Positions 41,421 through 49,621 of a stretch of DNA of 58,103 nt are shown here, piece by piece. The stretch lies in NCBI GenBank assembly GCA_014379595.1, contig JACMLM010000004.1, positions 1 through 58,103 on the forward strand. The letters run 5' to 3'. Origin of the DNA: Anaerolineales bacterium (GTDB lineage: Bacteria; Chloroflexota; Anaerolineae; Anaerolineales; Villigracilaceae). The notes beneath the pieces are model-generated. The model was not told where the DNA came from and did not search any database. It saw only the letters and a list, made by a program, of their open reading frames with translations. Made by a program: the position numbers and the translations under genes. Each line of letters opens with the position of its first letter. Position 1 is the first letter of the stretch.

Positions 41421-43055
41421 ATGACAACCCCAATTTTCAATTCACGACGTTCGCCCGTTTATAGCCGCCGCGGAATTGTCGCCACGTCTCAGCCGCTGGC
41501 AACTGCCGCGGGTATTGAGATTCTTTCCAAAGGCGGCAACGCCGCCGATGCTGCTGTTGCTTGTGCTGCGGCGTTGAATGTCACCGAGCCAACGTCCACT
41601 GGAATTGGTGGGGACATGTTTGCTTTGTATTTTGACTCGAAAACAAAACAAGTGACTGCATTAAATGGATCGGGGCGCGCTCCTTCTGCGCTGACACTAG
41701 ATCGGCTAAAGAAAGAAAATTTACTAGCCGACGAATTGCCGCCATATCATGCGCATACGATCACTGTCCCAGGGGCATGTGCAGGTTGGTGTGACTTGAT
41801 TGAAAAGCACGGCTCCCTTTCATTATCAGAAATTCTTGCGCCTGCGATTCAACTTGCAGACGAAGGCTTTCCTGTTGCGCCATTAACATCATATTTTTGG
41901 GCAAGTGGTGTCAACAGACAATTGAAGTCCGCTTTGAATGGACATGAATTAACGATTGATGGACGTGGGCCAAAGGCGGGTGAAATTTTTCGAAATAAAG
42001 GATTGGCAAAAACTTTGTCAGTGGTTGCTGAGAAAAAGGCGGAAGGGTTTTATCAAGGTCAAATCGCAGAAGCAATTGTCAGTGTAATTAAAGAGGCGGG
42101 CGGATGTATGTCAAGTGAAGATTTAGCGTCGCATGTATCCACTTGGGAAACTCCGATATTAGTCAACTATCGTGGATTGCGGGTCTATGAATGTCCACCC
42201 AATGGACAGGGCATCACGGCATTAATCGCATTGAATATTTTAGAAGGCTTTGATTTAACATCATTGGATTCTTTATCGCCTGAAAAAATGCACTTGATGA
42301 TCGAAGCCATGCGACTCGCATTTGCAGATGCGAGTTGGTATGTGGCTGACCCTGCGTTTGCGAAAATTCCGATCCCTTTGGGCGAATTGTTATCGAAAGA
42401 ATATGCAACCGAGAGAAGAAAATTAATTAATTTGAAGCGCGCAACCATTGACCAAAAACGCGGCACGCCTGTGGCTTCGTCGAACACGGTGTATTTGAGC
42501 GTGGTGGATGGGTTTGGAAATGCATGTTCATTTATCAATAGCAATTACATGGGGTTTGGCACAGGCATTGTGCCGAAGGGTTGGGGATTCACTTTACAAA
42601 ACCGCGGACATAACTTTAGCCTTGACTCGAATCATCCGAATGCACTTGAGCCGCGTAAACGTCCGTATCATACGATTATCCCTGCCATGGTGACTCGTGA
42701 ATCAGATAATTCTTTGTATGCTTCGTATGGCGTGATGGGCGGATTCATGCAGCCACAGGGACATGTGCAAGTGTTATCTGCGTTGAAAGATGCAGGGCTT
42801 GACCCACAATCTGCATTAGACCTGCCACGTTTTTGTATTGATGTAGAAGAGTCAGGTGGCAAGGTTGCAATTGAAGAAGGTATGCCAAAGAATACAATGG
42901 ATGCCCTTCAAAAGATGGGACATCCATTGTATGAAGTAGGTGGCTATAATCGCGCCTTGTTTGGAAGAGGCCAGGTGATTATGCGCGATAACGAGACTGG
43001 TGTTTTATGCGGCGGGAGCGATCCACGAGCTGATGGATGCGCGATGACTTTGTAG
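41421..43055 (+). CDS. ggt: Gamma-glutamyltransferase
   Basis: A 544-residue Ntn-type gamma-glutamyltransferase, which hydrolyses or transfers the gamma-glutamyl group of glutathione-like compounds and cleaves itself into large and small chains. Family blocks are GGNAADAAVACAAALNVTEP, TGIGGDMFALYFD, VPGACAGW and NGQGITALIALNILEG. The predicted nucleophile is Thr356 (SSNTVYLSVVDGFGNACS), where many members have TTH. GCGAGG lies 6 nt before the start. There is no signal peptide, unlike the periplasmic enzymes of some bacteria, so it is likely cytoplasmic. The start upstream at 41361 would lie inside the divergent gene's leader. Confidence 0.93.
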   Translation: MTTPIFNSRRSPVYSRRGIVATSQPLATAAGIEILSKGGNAADAAVACAAALNVTEPTSTGIGGDMFALYFDSKTKQVTALNGSGRAPSALTLDRLKKENLLADELPPYHAHTITVPGACAGWCDLIEKHGSLSLSEILAPAIQLADEGFPVAPLTSYFWASGVNRQLKSALNGHELTIDGRGPKAGEIFRNKGLAKTLSVVAEKKAEGFYQGQIAEAIVSVIKEAGGCMSSEDLASHVSTWETPILVNYRGLRVYECPPNGQGITALIALNILEGFDLTSLDSLSPEKMHLMIEAMRLAFADASWYVADPAFAKIPIPLGELLSKEYATERRKLINLKRATIDQKRGTPVASSNTVYLSVVDGFGNACSFINSNYMGFGTGIVPKGWGFTLQNRGHNFSLDSNHPNALEPRKRPYHTIIPAMVTRESDNSLYASYGVMGGFMQPQGHVQVLSALKDAGLDPQSALDLPRFCIDVEESGGKVAIEEGMPKNTMDALQKMGHPLYEVGGYNRALFGRGQVIMRDNETGVLCGGSDPRADGCAMTL

Positions 43056-43085
43056 TGCTGCGTGCTGTGCTTTCTTCTTGTGATG

Positions 43086-43676
43086 TTACTTGGTCAAAAC
43101 ACCAGCTACAGCGACGAAACGAGATTGATCATCTGGGTCAACAGCATAAAAATGGAACAAGCCTTGCCACGAATCTCCAGTTGCACCTAAATCTATATCT
43201 CCATAAAGACTTTCGAAGGTGTCTGGAGCAGCATCTCCAAGATATTCAAAACGTGCTGTGATACCTTCTTCTTGCTCGATGAGGTTCACAATGTCATATG
43301 TACCGGGTTGAATACCTTCTGGTAGGAAGATGTATATTGTTACGGGTTCCGCGTATGATAGGAAAATTTCGACTTGTCCATTGAGGACGCTGATCTCCGG
43401 ACTCTCGGCGAAAGTTGTTGTTATGTTATATGCCCCATCGGTGGTTATATTGGCTGGAGGAAAAAACATGAGTGAAAAATCATATCTGGGTGCTTCTGTT
43501 GCCGTTTCTTGAGGGACAGGGGCCTCTGTTGCTGGTTCATTTTCTTCTGATTCGCTGACTTCTGTAGCTGATTCACTTTCAGAGGCTGGATTGGTTGCAG
43601 CTGAACCTCCTAAACAACTAAGAAGTAACAAGATGAATACTGCAATACTAATTAATGACCGAGTTAATTTGCTCAT
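43086..43676 (-). CDS. Hypothetical lipoprotein
   Basis: A 196-residue protein with a lipoprotein signal (ISIAVFILLLLSC, Cys21), an acidic Glu/Ser/Thr spacer (about 24-60, with ESESATEVSESEENEP) and a C-terminal beta-rich domain of about 130 residues. I do not recognise the domain. AGGAG lies 7-11 nt before the start, and the minus strand shows TATACT about 45 nt upstream as a possible -10 box. It is convergent with ggt (30 nt between stops) and follows the 3-hydroxyacyl-CoA dehydrogenase gene by 66 nt on the same strand. Confidence 0.7.
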   Translation of the reverse strand: MSKLTRSLISIAVFILLLLSCLGGSAATNPASESESATEVSESEENEPATEAPVPQETATEAPRYDFSLMFFPPANITTDGAYNITTTFAESPEISVLNGQVEIFLSYAEPVTIYIFLPEGIQPGTYDIVNLIEQEEGITARFEYLGDAAPDTFESLYGDIDLGATGDSWQGLFHFYAVDPDDQSRFVAVAGVLTK

Positions 43677-43742
43677 AACTTCTCCTGATATTAATGATTT
43701 TTGGCAGTATACATCTGTAAATGGATTTTGCACATCCAACAA

Positions 43743-44588
43743 TTAATAATTATAAAACCCCCTCCCTGACTTTCTTCCCAAATATCCCGCATCCACCATC
43801 TTACGCAACAGCGGCGCGGGACGATATTTATCTTCGCCTAAATCGCGTTGCAACACTTCCATAATGAATAACACGACATCCAAGCCGATCAAATCCGCGA
43901 GTGTGAGCGGACCCATAGGGTGATTCATTCCCAATTTCATCACAGCATCAATCGCCTCAGGTGTGCCGACTCCATCTTGCAAAGCGAAAATTGCTTCGTT
44001 GATCATCGGGCATAATATTCTGTTTGAAATAAAGCCAGGGGAATCATTTGCTTCCCAGGCTTCTTTGCCCATAGCTTTGCATAAGTCTAGTGTGATTTTA
44101 AGAGTCTCTTCATCGGTGGCTAACCCTTTGATGACTTCTACTAATTTCATTAATGGCACTGGATTCATAAAATGCATCCCGATGACTTTGTCAGGTCGTT
44201 TGGTCTGCGCGGCGATCTTTGTAATTGAAATCGAAGATGTATTGCTGGCTAATATCACACCTTTGCGTGCATTGGAATCCATATCTTTGAAAATCTTGAA
44301 TTTTAGTTCAGGGTTTTCTGTTGCCGCTTCAATGACAAAATCAGCTTCTTTCATCGTATCCATATTGCTGACGTAAGATATGGCATCCGCTGAGGATTTT
44401 TGTTCTTGTGTGATCGTTCCCTTTGCTAAAAGTTTCTCTGTTGATTTTCCTATCGCCGCTTTTGCTTTTTCCAATGCAACCGATTGGACGTCCATGCAGG
44501 TGACTTGATAGCCAGAGGTCGCCGCGACTTGTGCAATGCCGTTGCCCATAGTCCCTGCGCCGATGACGAAGATATGCTTGATGGTCAT
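43743..44588 (-). CDS. hbd: 3-hydroxybutyryl-CoA dehydrogenase
   Basis: A 281-residue 3-hydroxyacyl-CoA dehydrogenase of the single-function Hbd type, which interconverts acetoacetyl-CoA and 3-hydroxybutyryl-CoA. The NAD motif is GAGTMG (10-15). The catalytic region is [16 protein letters not shown] (about 133-148) with its His, and the C-terminus has [11 protein letters not shown]. The start at 44588 lies 1 nt from the DinB stop. An upstream in-frame ATG would give a foreign leader sequence and has no support. With the thiolase two genes upstream it forms the usual acetyl-CoA to hydroxybutyryl-CoA pair. Confidence 0.93.
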   Translation of the reverse strand: MTIKHIFVIGAGTMGNGIAQVAATSGYQVTCMDVQSVALEKAKAAIGKSTEKLLAKGTITQEQKSSADAISYVSNMDTMKEADFVIEAATENPELKFKIFKDMDSNARKGVILASNTSSISITKIAAQTKRPDKVIGMHFMNPVPLMKLVEVIKGLATDEETLKITLDLCKAMGKEAWEANDSPGFISNRILCPMINEAIFALQDGVGTPEAIDAVMKLGMNHPMGPLTLADLIGLDVVLFIMEVLQRDLGEDKYRPAPLLRKMVDAGYLGRKSGRGFYNY

Positions 44589-44589
44589 G

Positions 44590-45078
44590 TTATCTATCTT
44601 CCCACAACTTAATATTGTTCTGTATCTGCTCAATATGACCTGGGATATGCGCGGAGTAAATATTGATCCACTTTTCAAAAGTATAGGGTTCTTCATATTC
44701 AGGATGAATGATGAAGTGATTGAAAACATCTTCGGGCTGCCGCTTCAATAATTCATAAGTTGTTTTTCTAGCAAGCCTTGTCACTTCAAGTGCATCTTCA
44801 AAATTATGTTCATGATAATTAAGCACGTCTGCCCATAAGGCTTGATCATAGCCCATGATTGATCCACCTGGCTCCACGATCAATTTTCGTGCACGTAATG
44901 CTGCATTGGTTTCACTGTCCGCGATGTGGATGATGATTTCGTACACACTCCACTCTTTTGGTTCAGGCTTGAAGGACATTGCTTCTTGCGGAACCTCAGC
45001 CAGAGTAGCTTTTAATAAATCGTATCCACGACCGTAGAGTTCTATCTTTTCGTTGCGTTCTTGTGTGTTCATTTTCAT
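44590..45078 (-). CDS. DinB-family protein
   Basis: A 162-residue DinB/YfiT-type four-helix protein. Marks are [22 protein letters not shown] (about 50-71) with the first His ligand, and the C-terminal [16 protein letters not shown] with the pair of histidines. GAGG lies 4-5 nt before 45078, abutting the edge of a 126-bp inverted repeat. A second ATG 6 nt downstream (45072) is possible. It is placed between thiolase and Hbd, only 1 nt from Hbd, so a role in acyl-CoA metabolism or a thiol/metal function in the same pathway is possible. A second DinB-like gene is at 16867. Confidence 0.85.
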   Translation of the reverse strand: MKMNTQERNEKIELYGRGYDLLKATLAEVPQEAMSFKPEPKEWSVYEIIIHIADSETNAALRARKLIVEPGGSIMGYDQALWADVLNYHEHNFEDALEVTRLARKTTYELLKRQPEDVFNHFIIHPEYEEPYTFEKWINIYSAHIPGHIEQIQNNIKLWEDR

Positions 45079-45084
45079 TTTTCC

Positions 45085-45210
45085 TCGGTGGTTGAGTAGT
45101 CCTGAGCGGAAGCGAAGGGCGTATCGAAACCACCACTTATTAAGAGTTTTCAATTAACAGGTGGTTTCGATACGCGCCTCAAAAAGCATTCGGCGCTACT
45201 CAACCACCGA
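45085..45210. repeat. 126-bp GGTTGAGTAG inverted-repeat element
   Basis: Outer arms TCGGTGGTTGAGTAG (45085-45099) and CTACTCAACCACCGA (45196-45210) are exact complements. Inner arms GCGTATCGAAACCACC (45119-45134) and GGTGGTTTCGATACGC (45160-45175) are a second exact pair. The element starts 6 nt upstream of the DinB start codon and ends 7 nt from the thiolase stop, filling the gap. Repeats with this kind of sequence are scattered in Actinobacteria and Chloroflexota genomes. Confidence 0.8.
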
Positions 45211-45217
45211 TTACAAC

Positions 45218-46423
45218 TTACTCTATTTCAACCGCCATCGCGACCGCCTCGCCGCCGCCCAAACATAACGAAGCAATGCCTCGTTTCAAGCCACGATCTT
45301 TCAAGGCATAAATAAGAGTTGTCAACACACGCGCGCCACTTGCACCGAGCGGATGTCCCAGTGCAATCGCGCCGCCATTCACGTTGACCTTGTCCCAATC
45401 CCAACCTTGATCGGCGAGAGCATAACCGTCCGCTAAAACTTGTGCGGCGAAGGCTTCATTGAGTTCGATGAGGTCAACGTCGCTGAGTTTCCAGTCAATT
45501 TTCTTTAATAATTTGGGGATTGCGTAAGCAGGCGCGGCGAACAAATATTTTGGCTCTACAGCTGCTTGCGCGTAGCCAATTATGGTAGCTAGTGGTTTGA
45601 GATTATTTTTTTCCGCATAAGCACGTGATGAGATCACAACGGCTGCTGCTCCATCATTCATGGATGAAGCGTTCCCCGCAGTCACTTTGCCATCAGGTTT
45701 GAATGCAGGTTTCAACTTTGCCAACGATTCAAGTGACGCATCCTTACGCGGACCTTCGTCTGTGTCGAAGAGAGTCACTTCACCTTTTCTACCAGGGATT
45801 TGGACGGGAACGATCTCAGCTTTGAATCTGCCCGCTTCTTGAGCCTCAACAGCTTTCTGGTGAGAGCGAAGCGCGAATTCATCCATCGCCTCGCGTGTGA
45901 CCTCGTATTCATCCGCGATAAATTCTGCAGCGTTGCCCATGCTCCAATTTTCAAAAGGATCCCACAAGCCATCATTTAATAATGCATCGGTCAATGACTG
46001 ATTGCCAAATTTGAGTTCGCCCGAACGCCCGCTGACGAGATACGGCGCACGACTCATGGACTCCATTCCGCCTGCTACAAATAAATCGGCATCGCCAGCG
46101 CGAATAGCCTGAGCAGACATCATCGCCGCCTTCAAGCCTGATCCGCAAACTTTATTAACAGCAGTTGCGCTGACGGTTGCTGGCACGCCCGCAAAGATCG
46201 CCGCCTGACGCGCAGGAGCCTGTCCTTCGCCAGCCTGCACTACGTTGCCCATCAATACTTCTTCAATATCTTTTGGGTCAATGCCAGCGCGTTCTACCGC
46301 AGCTTGCACTGCAACTGCGCCCAGTTTCACGGCAGGGACATTGCTCAATGCGCCCTGAAATTTTCCAACGGCTGTTCGTGCCGCACTTAGGATGACAGCT
46401 TCATTATCTTTATCTTTGCTCAT
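45218..46423 (-). CDS. atoB: Acetyl-CoA acetyltransferase (thiolase)
   Basis: A 401-residue thiolase that condenses two acetyl-CoA to acetoacetyl-CoA (or the reverse). The acylated Cys93 is in [10 protein letters not shown]. His357 is in [10 protein letters not shown] and the second Cys387 in SLCLGGGEA. The overall length and motifs, including [13 protein letters not shown], are of the biosynthetic acetyl-CoA acetyltransferase group. It is first in the minus-strand run thiolase-DinB-Hbd. The sequence AGGAGA lies before the ATG. An inverted-repeat element separates it from DinB and may reduce downstream expression. Confidence 0.94.
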   Translation of the reverse strand: MSKDKDNEAVILSAARTAVGKFQGALSNVPAVKLGAVAVQAAVERAGIDPKDIEEVLMGNVVQAGEGQAPARQAAIFAGVPATVSATAVNKVCGSGLKAAMMSAQAIRAGDADLFVAGGMESMSRAPYLVSGRSGELKFGNQSLTDALLNDGLWDPFENWSMGNAAEFIADEYEVTREAMDEFALRSHQKAVEAQEAGRFKAEIVPVQIPGRKGEVTLFDTDEGPRKDASLESLAKLKPAFKPDGKVTAGNASSMNDGAAAVVISSRAYAEKNNLKPLATIIGYAQAAVEPKYLFAAPAYAIPKLLKKIDWKLSDVDLIELNEAFAAQVLADGYALADQGWDWDKVNVNGGAIALGHPLGASGARVLTTLIYALKDRGLKRGIASLCLGGGEAVAMAVEIE

Positions 46424-46461
46424 CGTCTCTCCTGTTGAGTGGTATTTATATTATAAATCAC

Positions 46462-46514
46462 CGTCCCGCAGGTTTGTTAGCAAACTTCTGTAAATCGCTA
46501 AAACCTGCGGGACG
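46462..46514. repeat. CGTCCCGCAGG hairpin element
   Basis: A 14-bp exact inverted repeat, CGTCCCGCAGGTTT (46462-46475) and AAACCTGCGGGACG (46501-46514), with a 25-nt interior. It sits in the divergent gap between thiolase and truncated hemoglobin genes. There is no T-run in the proper place for either gene, so it is more likely a repeat element than a terminator. Confidence 0.55.
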
Positions 46515-46540
46515 ATTTATTTGTAAGGTAAAATTTTGTT

Positions 46541-46927
46541 ATGAATGAAACTCAATCTCTTTATGACCAGATGGGCGGTGAAAAGGGCATACTTGCCTTA
46601 ATAACCCGCTTCTACGATTTAATGGAAACTGCTCCCGAAGCCAAAGATGTACGTGCTGTGCATCCCAAAAGTTTGAATCAATCACGCCAAAAGTTTTTTC
46701 TATTTTTGGTGGGCTGGTCTGGTGGACCACAAACCTATATTGAAACACGTGGACATCCACGTTTGAAAATGCGCCATCAACCGTTTCCTATCGGCCCGCG
46801 TGAGCGTGATCAATGGTTTTGGTGTATGGATAAAGCTTTGGATGAAAGTGGATATGATAGGGAAGTCGTTGCTTATCTCAAAAATCATTTCAAAGATGCG
46901 ACAGAGTTTTTGAGAAATAGAGAATAA
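46541..46927 (+). CDS. Group II truncated hemoglobin
   Basis: A 128-residue heme protein of truncated-hemoglobin group II (trHbO). The proximal histidine is His79 in RLKMRHQPFPIGP. Trp92 in RDQWFWCMDKAL is the conserved G8 tryptophan of the group. Tyr25 (FYDLM) is at the B10 position. Group II proteins bind oxygen and peroxide and are linked to oxidative or nitrosative stress. A possible -10 box (TAAAAT, 46529-46534) lies 6 nt before the ATG; AAGG farther upstream is at a poor distance. It is divergent from the thiolase gene. Confidence 0.94.
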   Translation: MNETQSLYDQMGGEKGILALITRFYDLMETAPEAKDVRAVHPKSLNQSRQKFFLFLVGWSGGPQTYIETRGHPRLKMRHQPFPIGPRERDQWFWCMDKALDESGYDREVVAYLKNHFKDATEFLRNRE

Positions 46928-46959
46928 GACATATAGTTCTTTATTAAGAAGGCTGTCAA

Positions 46960-47376
46960 ATGAAAGCAAAACATGTTCTGTTGACGATAAGTTTTTTATT
47001 CATGCTAACTTGTATATATGCAGGCTTAAAAGGAATCTATAAATATCGAGAGTATAAGAAAAGAGACGAAATTGCTCTTAGTAATTTAGCATCTAATTTA
47101 AATGTGGACGCTGATTGGTCAGTTATTCAGAATGAGATTTATTGTAAGAAAATACCTTTCGGTATTACATTAGACGAAATAAGACAAGAACTAAGTGATA
47201 TTACGCCGATTGATATAGTGAGAACTGATGATGTTTATCTGTACTACGACTTATATTTTTTAGACTTCGATGTAAGACTAAATGATATGGCTCTTGCATT
47301 TGATAGTGAAAATAAATTGAAGGAGAAACTCCTTTGGACTGGACTTGGGGAAACAATGCCCGTTGAATGTTCATAA
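46960..47376 (+). CDS. Hypothetical membrane-anchored protein
   Basis: A 138-residue protein with one N-terminal membrane segment (about 5-24) and an external, charged domain. I do not recognise the domain: NLNVDADWSVIQNEIYCKKIPFG, then LDEIRQELSDITPIDIV and YDLYFLDFDVRLNDMALAFDSE. Two cysteines, one near 63 and one next to the C-terminus, may pair. Local sequence is AT-rich compared with neighbours. The GT39-like gene begins 27 nt later. Confidence 0.6.
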   Translation: MKAKHVLLTISFLFMLTCIYAGLKGIYKYREYKKRDEIALSNLASNLNVDADWSVIQNEIYCKKIPFGITLDEIRQELSDITPIDIVRTDDVYLYYDLYFLDFDVRLNDMALAFDSENKLKEKLLWTGLGETMPVECS

Positions 47377-47403
47377 AAACAACTATTTGGGAGATCGTAA
47401 AAC

Positions 47404-49023
47404 GTGAAGGCAATTAGTTTAAAAAGATCTAAAACTGCAATCCTTATTTCAATTTTCGTTTTTGTTTTGCTCGTGGCAACTGCCCCCAATATCGGACTCA
47501 CTTGGGACGAGCCTGCTTATATCGCAGCCTCTGAATCTTATATGGATTGGTATGGGCAAGTATTCACCGACATAACAGAAGCATTTAGCGAGGAAGGAAT
47601 TACCGATGCATGGATGGTCAATAACGAACATCCTCCGTTGGATAAGATTTGGTCAGGGGCTGTTTGGACTGTGGCGCGTAACTTCACCAGTGACTTGACT
47701 GCTCACCGCATGGGCAATATGATTTTGGTGGCTTTACTAGCTGGGCTTTTGTATCTGTTGATTCGCGATGCGTATGGTCAATTGGCTGGGCTGGCTGCAA
47801 TTGTTGCGTTACTTACCATGCCGCGTTTTTTCTTTCACGCGCATCTATCCGCGTTGGATGTGCCAGCTGCGGTTTCAGTGTTCATTGTCACATTTGTGTT
47901 TTGGAAAACTCTGGAGCGCAAGAAATGGACTTGGGGGTTGTTATTAGGATTAATTTGGGGGCTTGCATTGGCAACCAAGATCAACGCAGTTTTTGTGCCA
48001 GTCACGCTGGGATTATGGTGCTTGATCTTCCGCCGAGAAGTAAGACTCTTTGTCCGCTTGTTCATTATGGGAATTACGGCTATCCCAGTTTTTATAGCTG
48101 TCTGGCCCTGGCTTTACGTTGACACATTTGAGCGCCTGACAGCTTACATTCATTTTGTGACAGATGAACACTGGGAAATTGGACAATATTATTTAGGTCA
48201 ATTCTTTATGCCGCCACCCTGGCATTTTGGATTTGTAATGCTCTGGGCAGTTTTGCCGTTGGGATTAACTATCATCTATCTTATTGGCATAGTCTGCGCT
48301 GGAAATGGAAAACGGGACAACGGTTTGAGCTGGCTGCTGTTCCTATCAGCACTGACTCCCATCCTAGCGATTGCAACGGGCAAGAGCATGGTCTATGACA
48401 ATGAACGTTTGATCATGGTTTCATTCCCATTTCTGGCTGGCTTGGCTGGAGTTGGGTTTGGTTGGATTGTTTCAAGCTGGGAAAATCTATCTTTACAATG
48501 GAACAGGCCAATCTTGAGTCGAGTTGGCTTAGTCATCTTAGCGCTACTGGCTTTTGCACCTCAGCTTGTCACAACGACAAAGCTGTATCCACATCTTTTA
48601 TCCTATTATGGAGAAAGTGTAGACGGATTAAGCGGGGCAACGCGTATGGGATTGGAGACTACATATTGGTGTGAGTCTTATAATATTGCTCTTTCTATCA
48701 TCAACGAGCAAGCTAATCCAAAGGATCGGATCTGGGTTGACCCATGGAGTCACGATGTTTTGATCTATTATCAAACTCAAGGTTTGCTGCGAGATGATGT
48801 ATTAATTTTGGCTCCATTTCCCACAGCCAGCATTCTTGGATTAGACGCGCCTTCACCACTAAGCATGCCAATGGAATCGGCTGATTGGTATATATTCCAG
48901 CATCGGCAATCCATGCTGGGGTTTGATGGTGAAAATAATTCAATATTAAAAACGTTGAATCAAAAAGAAGTGGTGTATGAATATAGTTTTGATGGGGTAC
49001 CCGTCATGACTCTGTATAAATAA
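47404..49023 (+). CDS. GT39/ArnT-like integral membrane glycosyltransferase
   Basis: A 539-residue membrane protein of the GT-C (ArnT/PMT) superfamily, which moves sugars from polyprenyl-phosphate carriers to acceptors outside the membrane. The first loop carries LTWDEPAYIAASESYM (about 30-45), with the Asp-Glu pair expected at the active site of GT-C enzymes. There are about eleven or more hydrophobic segments, then a soluble C-terminal part from about 440 on. The start is a GTG (47404) preceded by GGGAG at 47390-47394. Acceptor and donor are unknown. A terminator follows 33 nt after the stop. Confidence 0.85.
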   Translation: MKAISLKRSKTAILISIFVFVLLVATAPNIGLTWDEPAYIAASESYMDWYGQVFTDITEAFSEEGITDAWMVNNEHPPLDKIWSGAVWTVARNFTSDLTAHRMGNMILVALLAGLLYLLIRDAYGQLAGLAAIVALLTMPRFFFHAHLSALDVPAAVSVFIVTFVFWKTLERKKWTWGLLLGLIWGLALATKINAVFVPVTLGLWCLIFRREVRLFVRLFIMGITAIPVFIAVWPWLYVDTFERLTAYIHFVTDEHWEIGQYYLGQFFMPPPWHFGFVMLWAVLPLGLTIIYLIGIVCAGNGKRDNGLSWLLFLSALTPILAIATGKSMVYDNERLIMVSFPFLAGLAGVGFGWIVSSWENLSLQWNRPILSRVGLVILALLAFAPQLVTTTKLYPHLLSYYGESVDGLSGATRMGLETTYWCESYNIALSIINEQANPKDRIWVDPWSHDVLIYYQTQGLLRDDVLILAPFPTASILGLDAPSPLSMPMESADWYIFQHRQSMLGFDGENNSILKTLNQKEVVYEYSFDGVPVMTLYK

Positions 49024-49055
49024 CTTCGTACATCAATTAAAATAACTGATACTAA

Positions 49056-49094
49056 AAACAAAAAGCCAATCACTTAGTGATTGGCTTTTTGTTT
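49056..49094. terminator. Terminator between convergent genes
   Basis: An 18-bp exact stem (AAACAAAAAGCCAATCAC and its complement) with a TTA loop. T-rich and A-rich tracts flank it, so it can serve both the GT39-like gene (plus) and the gene ending at 49103 (minus). Confidence 0.85.
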
Positions 49095-49102
49095 GAAAAT
49101 AT

Positions 49103-49567
49103 TTATTCCATTGGAGCGCTGGTAGGAGCCTGCTCTTGAGTGGACATGTATCCAACGCCTGCGCCAACGCCTGCAGCTAAGACTGCGCCAACAATGCCAA
49201 GGCATATGCCTGTACCCAAGCCTCCAAGATAATAGCCGATCATTCCTGATGGATCACCTGAAAGAGCTGGCACTTCACCAAAAGGCAGCTGCGTACCAGA
49301 TACTTGCATAATTGCCAGAGCACCTACACCGCCAATGACTTGACCAATAATAACCAGCGCCCCCGCAATTCCGCCAGCCATTGCGCCTGCTTTTGCACCT
49401 TCATTTTTTGTGGATGGTTTCTCTTGCTGTACAGCAAAGTAACCAGCGGCTCCACCCGCTAATAGCGAAATGATCGGGCCACATAAGCCAATGAAACCAG
49501 CTACACAAACATTTAATGCCAGACCAATTGCACCTACACTTAATCCCATTTTGATTCTTGGTTGCAT
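49103..49567 (-). CDS. Gly/Ala-rich multi-span membrane protein
   Basis: A 154-residue protein with about four hydrophobic, Gly/Ala-rich segments (about 8-30, 32-48, 60-85 and 110-138) separated by a polar stretch EKPSTKNEGAK and a loop with SGTQLPFGEVPALSGDPSG. I do not recognise a family. The GxxxG-like spacing (GGIAGALVIIGQVIGGVGAL, GGLGTGICLGIVGAVLAAG) suggests tight helix packing. AAAGGAG lies before the ATG. It is 54 nt downstream of the DUF3048 lipoprotein gene and may share its transcript. Confidence 0.65.
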   Translation of the reverse strand: MQPRIKMGLSVGAIGLALNVCVAGFIGLCGPIISLLAGGAAGYFAVQQEKPSTKNEGAKAGAMAGGIAGALVIIGQVIGGVGALAIMQVSGTQLPFGEVPALSGDPSGMIGYYLGGLGTGICLGIVGAVLAAGVGAGVGYMSTQEQAPTSAPME

Positions 49568-49621
49568 GACATTCTCCTTTTTTGATTTTCTTCTATTTTC
49601 TCATATTTTATTGACGATAAA

